DNA of 64,000 bases. Origin: Candidozyma auris. Taxonomy: Eukaryota; Ascomycota; Pichiomycetes; Serinales; Metschnikowiaceae. Location: NCBI RefSeq assembly GCF_003013715.1, contig NC_072812.1, forward strand, positions 124,001-188,000, in the 5' to 3' direction. The position numbers and the translations under genes are program-made. The notes below the pieces were generated by a model. The model saw only the letters and a program-made list of their open reading frames with translations, was not told the DNA's origin and did not search any database. Of the stretch, positions 57,648 to 64,000 are shown one piece after another (positions within the stretch are counted from its first letter, which is position 1; each line of letters opens with the position of its first letter).

Positions 57648-57703
57648 GATTGAGGACCTTCAGAGTTGATAGTATCTAGAATTCAATATGGGGTCTGTCC
57701 CTT

Positions 57704-57709
57704 TTTATA
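57704..57709 (-). promoter_or_regulatory. TATA box of SurE-like copy 2
   Basis: TATAAA on the minus strand, 57 bp upstream of the ATG at 57647, in a context (GGTATAAAAAGGG) shared with copy 1. Confidence 0.55.
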
Positions 57710-57899
57710 CCTACTACGATGTTATCGGAGTCCTCCATCCAATGGCTGCAAACTCCTCACCGATGCGGAAGTTGAGACCATTCTCCAATTCCTTCTCAAT
57801 TCCTTTTGGACACACCCTATTGATGGATTTAGTCAATGTTTCTCTATGGCTGCAAAATCTTCAAATTGATGTGATCTCTTTTGGGAATTCCGCTCGGCT

Positions 57900-57930
57900 T
57901 CGGAAGTCGATCTGCCTCGGAAGTCGATCT
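57900..57930. repeat. Pair of 14-bp direct repeats, period 17 bp
   Basis: TCGGAAGTCGATCT occurs at 57900-57913 and again at 57917-57930, about 255-285 bp upstream of the copy 2 ATG. Each contains a CGG, the core of Zn2Cys6-protein sites. No equivalent pair was seen upstream of copy 1. Confidence 0.6.
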
Positions 57931-59102
57931 TCTTGTGGGGCATGCCCTGAAACGAGGGGTTCCATCAAGTGAGACATTGAGGTCTGCGCAAGTTGCACGG
58001 TTAAACTTGTTGGATTCCCTAAACAGAGATGCTTTAAATTGTCATCACACCACCGGAATTGGTGGTATTATGGCACTCCTGATGAGGAATCAGAATCTAC
58101 CACACAGTGCAGTTGGCTAATTGTGTGAACCTTGATCATCGCAAGTGCTTTCAAGCGGCTCACTGAAAAAAGTGAAAAAGACAGAACTAAGGCGAAGATC
58201 GACATTCTTCAGTTCCCCAAAGTTCTCCACCTGTTCAGTGGGCCCCTTGGCGCCAGGCGCTACATCGGACTAAAGCCGAACTCACGGAAGGGTTCCGATA
58301 ACTACAATGACAATGAAAGAAACTCATCAGTTGAAATGGAGACCAAACGGGTGATTTAGGTATTGCAGTCGTCCGCCTATGTCTCTTCATGAAATTGCCT
58401 CTAATACTGTCAACGCTACTACTGCACTGAAAGGTGCCAAAGAACCCTTGGCACCACCAATTTACGGTAGTCAATCGACATAGTTTCGCGTTACCGATTT
58501 TGGCGGCGATTTCACCTAGTTTTTGCTCCTATCTAGCGTTCCTTAGAAGAACAATAGGATACGCCCTTGTACCGGTCCTGCCGGACCAATGCGTACTCCT
58601 CATTGAGGTTTTTCGCAGCTAATGGAAAGGTGGAGAGCCATGTTGGGAAACGGCGTGAACAAGTTTCGCATTCGATAAATTTTGGTTTTGCTTTTCGTAT
58701 TTGTTGATGATGGTAGAGTTGATCCGGGCTGCCTCGAAACTGTGACACTTTGTAGCAATCTGCTGTTGGCGTTTCGGTCCCTTCTCAGCCGCCAGTGAGG
58801 TTTCACAGGCGCACCTGCAATTGACCAACAAGAAGCCCTTTGATGGCAGATATCCTTCGGTCAATCAAACGCAAATCCAAAAAACCTTCTGATCATTCAT
58901 CGAAGCTCAATTCTTTCTTTCTTATGATTCTCTTCAATTCTTCGAACCCATATGTGGGGGGGGCCTATGTCACATGACTTTTGCCTCGGTTTCGCGATCG
59001 TCATAATCCATATTCACCGTGAACCCAACTGCTGAACTACAAAGGGCTCATCCACCACGGCAACAAATCCTACCTACTACGGTCTGAGAACAATATCATA
59101 TC

Positions 59103-60317
59103 ATGCCTGTGTTTCCGACGTTGGCGGCTTTTTTTCGTCGCCACAAGAAGAAACTCCTCTGGACCTCGGCAGTGGGCTTCTCCTTGTATCTCCTTGTGAA
59201 TCAGTTCGTCATTAAGCGCTTCCGCAACTTCCAGAATTCATTGAAACAGGAGCTTCTTGTGAAAGAGCAGATAAGGCGTCGCTTTATTCAGACTCAGCAG
59301 GATTGCTATTTGACGATATTGGCGTTATTACCTGTGTTAACTCAGCCAGTACTCAATTTCTTGCCCACGGAAGCGATCACCCTGGCTCTCAAGAGGAAAA
59401 AGAATACCAACAAGGAAATGAGCGATTCTCTCACCACAGAGAACTTGATGGCCCATTCGAGTCAGGATATAGGTGGATCTACGTCGGATTTGCTGGTATT
59501 CTTATCCAAGTCCAAGCTCGAGTTGTGGCACGATTTGAAGGTCAAATCGATATCGAGAATGCTCGCTCTCATCTACTCATCTGCCGGTTTACTCTTGCTT
59601 ACCCGTCTTCAGCTAAACATCTTGGCTCGTAAGGCCTACCTTGAGCTGGCTATCGTGATGGCTGGAGGCTCTGTTCCACAAAACTCGCAATCATCATTTG
59701 ATTACTTCATTGAACAAAGTTATCTTTCCTTGAGTTGGTGGCTCCTTAACCACGGGTGGATGCGTGTGGCCAATGGCCTTGAGACCCTTGTGGAGAGCAA
59801 GTTCAAAGAAATTACTCCCAAAACAGAAATGACTGTCGAGACTTTCACTCAAATGCTTTCGGAAATCAATGCTGGTGTCATTGCCGATGGCCAACTCGTT
59901 AAGAATCTTTTGTTCCCTACAGAATATGACAGTTTGATTGAAACACTCATGAACACAAACCCTGAGCTCGTCAATGAACTTGAAAACAAGGAGTCTAATT
60001 TGGTTAAGCTTATCAATGAGACCAACTTTATCATCGCCAACGACTTCACATTGCATGTATTTTCTCTGCTTGTAAGGAGCGGTGTCGACACTTTGGGTGA
60101 TAGCATTTCTGTTGCTCTTAACCCCGACAACGTTCCCGGCAGAGTGCACAAGCTTGCAACGTTTTTGGCACAGTTATCTGTACAATCCAGTGTGATCTGC
60201 GATCCTCAAAATGCCAGCGAGGATGAAGCAGGAACAGGAAACATCTACATCAACAACTTTAACGACTTAGACGAGCTTGACGAGTTCAGCGCCAGTATCT
60301 ATTCTAATTTTGAATAA
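59103..60317 (+). CDS. PEX3: Peroxisomal membrane biogenesis factor Pex3
   Basis: Integral membrane protein that docks Pex19 and so inserts peroxisomal membrane proteins. The 404 residues start with a basic segment and membrane anchor (RHKKKLLWTSAVGFSLYLLVNQFV), followed by the Pex3 signature KRFRNFQNSLKQELL and the downstream helical bundle, including LLLLTRLQLNILARKAYLE. The codon after YLE is CTG (59646-59648), where the family, as I recall it, prefers Ser/Thr, another hint of CTG=Ser. Divergent with the SurE-like copy 2, tandem with SKP1. Confidence 0.92.
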   Translation: MPVFPTLAAFFRRHKKKLLWTSAVGFSLYLLVNQFVIKRFRNFQNSLKQELLVKEQIRRRFIQTQQDCYLTILALLPVLTQPVLNFLPTEAITLALKRKKNTNKEMSDSLTTENLMAHSSQDIGGSTSDLLVFLSKSKLELWHDLKVKSISRMLALIYSSAGLLLLTRLQLNILARKAYLELAIVMAGGSVPQNSQSSFDYFIEQSYLSLSWWLLNHGWMRVANGLETLVESKFKEITPKTEMTVETFTQMLSEINAGVIADGQLVKNLLFPTEYDSLIETLMNTNPELVNELENKESNLVKLINETNFIIANDFTLHVFSLLVRSGVDTLGDSISVALNPDNVPGRVHKLATFLAQLSVQSSVICDPQNASEDEAGTGNIYINNFNDLDELDEFSASIYSNFE

Positions 60318-60495
60318 TTTTTTCGAATTTACGCAATCGTAGAATCTCCATTTTGTAGTTACTTAAAGCTTCATGAAACGTGTGTTGTGCATAGGACTCT
60401 CACTGCGAGCATTACCTCTAAGTGCGGATAGAGAAGTAGCCTTTCACAGTAACCGTCTTTGCAAGATTATAACGAAGATTCTTAATATCTGAGAC

Positions 60496-60990
60496 ATGCC
60501 CAAAGTCGTTATTATCTCTTCCGACGAGGAGAAGTTTCCTGTTGATGTCGAAGTCGCCACGAAGTCTGTTCTCATCAAGAACATGATCTCAGACTTGAAG
60601 CCTGACTTGGATGAGGACGACGAGGATTTTGAAATCCCAACGCCCAACGTCAGAGCCAATGTTTTGGCCAAGGTTTTGGAATGGTGTGAGCACCACAAGA
60701 ACACAGTCTTTCCTGATGACGACGACGAAGATGCCAGAAAGTCTGCCCCTGTTCACTCGTGGGACAGAAACTTCTTGAAAGTCGACCAGGAGATGTTGTA
60801 CGAGATTATTTTAGCGGCCAACTACTTGAACATCAGGCCCCTTTTGGATGCTGGTTGTAAGATTATTGCCGAGATGATCAAGCACAAGTCGCCAGAGGAG
60901 TTGAGAAAGACGTTCAACATCGTGAACGACTTCAGCCCAGAGGAGGAGGCCGCAATTAGAAAAGAGAACGAGTGGGCCGAGGACAGATAG
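60496..60990 (+). CDS. SKP1: SCF ubiquitin-ligase adaptor Skp1
   Basis: Adaptor that joins F-box proteins to cullin Cdc53, and also a component of the yeast kinetochore CBF3 complex. The 164 residues comprise the BTB/POZ-like N-terminus with an acidic loop ([16 protein letters not shown]), and the conserved C-terminal helices [20 protein letters not shown] and [20 protein letters not shown], which bind the F-box. The acidic loop in the middle ([10 protein letters not shown]) is typical. Tandem with PEX3, 178 bp apart. Confidence 0.97.
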   Translation: MPKVVIISSDEEKFPVDVEVATKSVLIKNMISDLKPDLDEDDEDFEIPTPNVRANVLAKVLEWCEHHKNTVFPDDDDEDARKSAPVHSWDRNFLKVDQEMLYEIILAANYLNIRPLLDAGCKIIAEMIKHKSPEELRKTFNIVNDFSPEEEAAIRKENEWAEDR

Positions 60991-61314
60991 GCCAGATAGC
61001 CGGCATTTTTAGGTTTATGAAAGAGATGAATAGCGATTACGTTGATCAGTTTGATTATAGGAGAGTGTAGGTCGTAGATGATGACAAGATACAATGCAGA
61101 TTTGAAGAGTAAATGAATATCTATTTTCAATAGATATCAATGAAAGGCATTCTCAACACCTATTTTTTAGGCATCCTTTGGCTCCGTCATTTGCCCTAGT
61201 ATGGTGCCTGCAGAGGCCGTGCAGGTTGCAAAAGCGGGTTGCAAGAATTCGCAGTCGATGTTTCGCAGACAAAGTTTCGCAGTCGTAGTTGCAAACTTTC
61301 TTGAAAAGGGCACC

Positions 61315-62451
61315 ATGGAGAAGCTGGAGGCAACAGAACACAAGAACCATGTGACTTCTGAGCGTATGATCACTCAGGACGAGGACTCCAACGGCTCGGA
61401 TGTTTACCTCCCCGAGGTGCCGCTCGACCAGGTGCCAAAGGCGCCCTTTGAACCGGCTACCATACCTGACCTACCAAGCATGACGCTGGACAAATTGGCA
61501 GCGATCGAGGGACAGTTGGCAAGTGAATTTGCTTCACTTTCAAAAGAGTACGTTGATGCTCGAGCGGCGAGAATTGACCATTTGCTTAAATTAATAGATG
61601 AGCTGATATCGGCTGCAGATGGTCATGACCGTCTGTGGACAAAGATATATAACGAGGAAACAAAACACCTCGAGCACATGATTGCTGCTCCGGAGCTATA
61701 TTTGCTTGGATACATTCCGGATAGGATGAGTGACGACGACTTGAAAGAACTGCTATCGCAGGTTGTTGCGCCGCGAGACCTTGACGATATCAGAGCTAGA
61801 AGTGAGAATCTTCCGTTTGCTCACTACTTTAAGAAAATATTCCAACCTTACGAAAAACAGCTAGATGCCCTGCGAAATCATTACGACTATCAAATTAAAA
61901 TGATAGACAACAATGTGAAGCAAAACCAAATTATCGTTTGGAAGAGGTATCAAGAAGATCTCCTTGACCAGCGCAATGCTCTAATAGAAAGGACCAACCA
62001 CGAGCTTTCCAAACTTTACGAGGAATATCACGGCATTAGAGCTAACCAGATGGCCGCAAATGACTGGGATTATTATTTCAAATCAGTAGTACCTATACAA
62101 GACATGGCTGAAGACGAGGAGTCACCAGATGTGCAAGAACGACACAAGCGTGGCAACATAGACTCATACTACGATATCGACAATCGCTACTTCAAGAAGA
62201 ACAAGATCCAGCTCACGAAAACCAAGTTGGATGCTCTTGAACGATGGCAGACGTTTGAGGCGCAGCAAGGTGCTCGTAAGATCCCTCAGCGACCAGACGT
62301 AAAGGTCCGCCTCACAGAATGTGATGGACTATCCCAAGATGAAGTTGACGACGATATCTTGTTGATTCGTAGCAGCAGGCTGCACGAAAAAGCCCTAGAG
62401 ACCTTTCAGATTCAAGATGATGCTCGGAGGACGAAGCAAACTAATAAATAA
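61315..62451 (+). CDS. Sds3/Dep1-like protein, possible Rpd3 deacetylase-complex subunit
   Basis: A 378-residue (if started at 61315) charged, helical protein. Around residues 60-240 there are two coiled-coil segments. The second, starting at YEKQLDALRNHYDYQIKMID and continuing through a long helix, resembles the Sds3-like domain of Dep1/Sds3, which organise the Rpd3L histone deacetylase complex. A segment of about 45 residues (AAPELYLLGYIPDRM and following) interrupts the usual domain. The frame is open to 61201; the ATG at 61315 (ACCATGG context) is preferred because the extra 38 residues look non-coding, with repeated GCAGTCG/GTTGCAA motifs. The assignment is by eye and moderately weak. 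It converges on UBX5. Confidence 0.5.
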   Translation: MEKLEATEHKNHVTSERMITQDEDSNGSDVYLPEVPLDQVPKAPFEPATIPDLPSMTLDKLAAIEGQLASEFASLSKEYVDARAARIDHLLKLIDELISAADGHDRLWTKIYNEETKHLEHMIAAPELYLLGYIPDRMSDDDLKELLSQVVAPRDLDDIRARSENLPFAHYFKKIFQPYEKQLDALRNHYDYQIKMIDNNVKQNQIIVWKRYQEDLLDQRNALIERTNHELSKLYEEYHGIRANQMAANDWDYYFKSVVPIQDMAEDEESPDVQERHKRGNIDSYYDIDNRYFKKNKIQLTKTKLDALERWQTFEAQQGARKIPQRPDVKVRLTECDGLSQDEVDDDILLIRSSRLHEKALETFQIQDDARRTKQTNK

Positions 62452-62526
62452 ACAGCATCGCGATCTTTTTGTAATGTTGAGGATTCGATAGCATGTTAAT
62501 CACAAATAGGCCATGTAATAATTTAA

Positions 62527-63960
62527 TCAATCCTTCTCAAGTAAAATGCTAGCGTTTTTGAGTCCTGCATTCCCAATGGTCTCTTCGAGAGACTCTATCA
62601 ACTTTGGTTTTCCAACACTAGAAATTGTGAATCTATCAGACTGTCCAATGCCGTATATAGACTCTTCCAGGTTCTTGAGAACATCTTTCAACCATTGGAA
62701 GATGGTGAGCACGGTATCATTCTCGAAGTCAAATTTGTGGACCAAGCGCTTCCCGTTGGGAAATCTGAACTGTATTCTTGTGATGGAACCTGACGTCGGC
62801 TCATCATGCCTATGTGGGGCGATGCTCTCAAACGGATCTTGAGTTTCAGCCGGCGATGCGACTTGCTCGTCTTCGTCGACCGTGATCGCATCAGCAGCAC
62901 TCTTACCTTTGTTCTCGACAGCAGACTGTCTCATTGCAAATTCAATCTTTTGTTCCTCTGTCATTGCATCTGGATCAAATTTCACCTCGTGCCTCACATG
63001 AGGGTTATTCGAGTTTGGATTGAGAGAGAATTTTCCCAAAAATATCTCAACGTCAGCGAGCCATTCTTCAGTGTTTGGCACTGCTCCATCTGTCCACTTG
63101 TGAACACGTTCTCCAGTCATAGGATCCAAGATGGAGATGTGAGGAAAGCCATCAGGATGGTAAAAGTTGATGTAGGATTCACCATTGACGGAATCATGCT
63201 GAAACTGTAAAAAAACAAAATTCTTTTTGACACAACGCTTAATTTCCGGATCGGACCAGAAATCTCTGTTCAATACCTGGCACTGAAACTCGCTCTGGTC
63301 CTGGATGTTGATGAGAATCCATTTCTTTTCTTGTCTTCCCTTCTGCTTGGCTCCTTCGAGGTTTGTGCGCTCTATAAGGTCAAATGGAGGCTTGAATAAC
63401 TGGGCTAGCCGCCTTTGAGTGGATGTTAAATCGTTCATTCTATTTTGACGCATTCTCGATCTCCTGTTTCTTGGTGGGGATGTTTCGTTGTCCACGTCAA
63501 TCACCTCGTCGTCGTCATCGTCCTCGTCCAACTCAACAATCTGAGGTTCGTCCGAGAAATCCGCATCGTCGTCGTCATCAATATCGTCTTCATCATCGAA
63601 TCTCTGATTGAAAATACCAACGCGACCCCGACCAAACATATCATTCACTCTATCGATGGGGTTTTGCATTGCTCCAAGATCCGTCCACGAGTCCATCAAA
63701 GTCTCGTGGCGATGAACATTGGTATCTGCCTCTCTTACATTATCCTCACCATAGGCTTCCTGCTGTAGTCTCTGCGCTATATCCTCATCATTTTGATTTC
63801 CTGAAGCAGTTGAGGGCCCATTTGCACCCGATTCCATGAAAAGCTGGACGGCGTATTCGACATTGTTTCCTGTCAAATCCAAAAATCTCTTTGCGGTTGC
63901 TTCGTCTTCAGTGCCTGTGAAAGCAAGAAAGGTGGCAATGTCGTTGTCCATGATTGACAA
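62527..63960 (-). CDS. UBX5: UBX-domain Cdc48 cofactor Ubx5
   Basis: Adaptor that brings ubiquitylated, and in some settings neddylated, substrates to the AAA ATPase Cdc48. The 477 residues match the UBXD7/Ubx5 layout: UBA at 1-45 (FLAFTGTEDEATAKRFLDLT, NNVEYAVQLFMESG), an acidic Asp/Glu-rich stretch near 120-165, a thioredoxin-like UAS domain at about 195-330 (KWILINIQDQSEFQCQVLNRD), a UIM-like helix (EEQKIEFAMRQS) near 345, and the UBX domain from about 395 (ITRIQFRFPNGKRLVHKF). Start is MSIMDND at 63960 or MDND at 63951. The upstream 40 bp run to the window end. Confidence 0.93.
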   Translation of the reverse strand: MSIMDNDIATFLAFTGTEDEATAKRFLDLTGNNVEYAVQLFMESGANGPSTASGNQNDEDIAQRLQQEAYGEDNVREADTNVHRHETLMDSWTDLGAMQNPIDRVNDMFGRGRVGIFNQRFDDEDDIDDDDDADFSDEPQIVELDEDDDDDEVIDVDNETSPPRNRRSRMRQNRMNDLTSTQRRLAQLFKPPFDLIERTNLEGAKQKGRQEKKWILINIQDQSEFQCQVLNRDFWSDPEIKRCVKKNFVFLQFQHDSVNGESYINFYHPDGFPHISILDPMTGERVHKWTDGAVPNTEEWLADVEIFLGKFSLNPNSNNPHVRHEVKFDPDAMTEEQKIEFAMRQSAVENKGKSAADAITVDEDEQVASPAETQDPFESIAPHRHDEPTSGSITRIQFRFPNGKRLVHKFDFENDTVLTIFQWLKDVLKNLEESIYGIGQSDRFTISSVGKPKLIESLEETIGNAGLKNASILLEKD

Positions 63961-64000
63961 TGATGAAGAGTCTTACTTCCACCCACAGATTTGGGAGTAG

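Larger units (their letters stand above)
57648..59102. other. Divergent intergenic region between SurE-like copy 2 and PEX3
   Basis: About 1.45 kb holding two promoters. It contains the copy 2 TATA box, a pair of 14-bp direct repeats at 57900-57930, and a run of eight G's at 58956-58963 about 140 bp before PEX3. Short open frames are present without domains. Confidence 0.5.

Overview
This is nuclear DNA from a budding yeast, almost certainly of the CTG (CUG-Ser) clade and possibly near Clavispora or the Candida auris group. The genes are intron-poor, closely packed and on both strands. They include classic yeast genes (COG complex, CSE1, IRE1, ADE5,7, HAP2) and a CYP52-type alkane/fatty-acid hydroxylase, a family typical of this clade. 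CTG codons are scarce among leucine codons. In CSE1, two CTG codons fall where the S. cerevisiae protein, recalled from memory, has serine. The genus is inference. CTG should be read as Ser throughout.

Layout. 0-9 kb: COG3 (cut by the window edge) diverges from MCM10, followed by a CYP52 P450, MYG1 and a DUF1774-like membrane protein. 8.8-17.8 kb: GAD1, a 2.1-kb gene-free stretch, VRG4, CSE1 and HAP2. 18-27 kb: a short Zn2Cys6 regulator, COG1, CMS1, MTO1 and a CENP-T/CNN1-like kinetochore gene. 27-34 kb: a gene-poor interval holding a small ORF with an internal repeat, then a mitochondrial carrier, ECO1, BNA6, DOC1 and SMI1. 34.8-46.9 kb: GCS1, ADE5,7, MRPL3, a 58-residue membrane protein, ERD1, RRP17 and LRP1. 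46.9-64 kb: IRE1, a LAM-type sterol transporter, two tandem secreted SurE-like phosphatases, PEX3, SKP1, an Sds3/Dep1-like gene and UBX5.

The genes do not form one pathway; the set is ordinary housekeeping. Some neighbours do fit together: RRP17 and LRP1 (both rRNA processing) share a 109-bp promoter with a PAC-like element, and CMS1 has a better PAC match. ADE5,7 has a Bas1/Gcn4 core upstream, and GCS1 has an overlapping Cbf1/Yap1-type composite. Convergent pairs are extremely tight: BNA6 and DOC1 have stop codons with no base between them.

The points most worth a second look are a one-base homopolymer frameshift at the 3' end of the second SurE-like gene, shown clearly by its intact paralogue; a probable similar frameshift in HAP2; and a small unannotated-looking ORF at 27.9-28.1 kb whose internal duplication has diverged mainly at synonymous sites. 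I found no tRNA, rRNA, transposon or CRISPR array.
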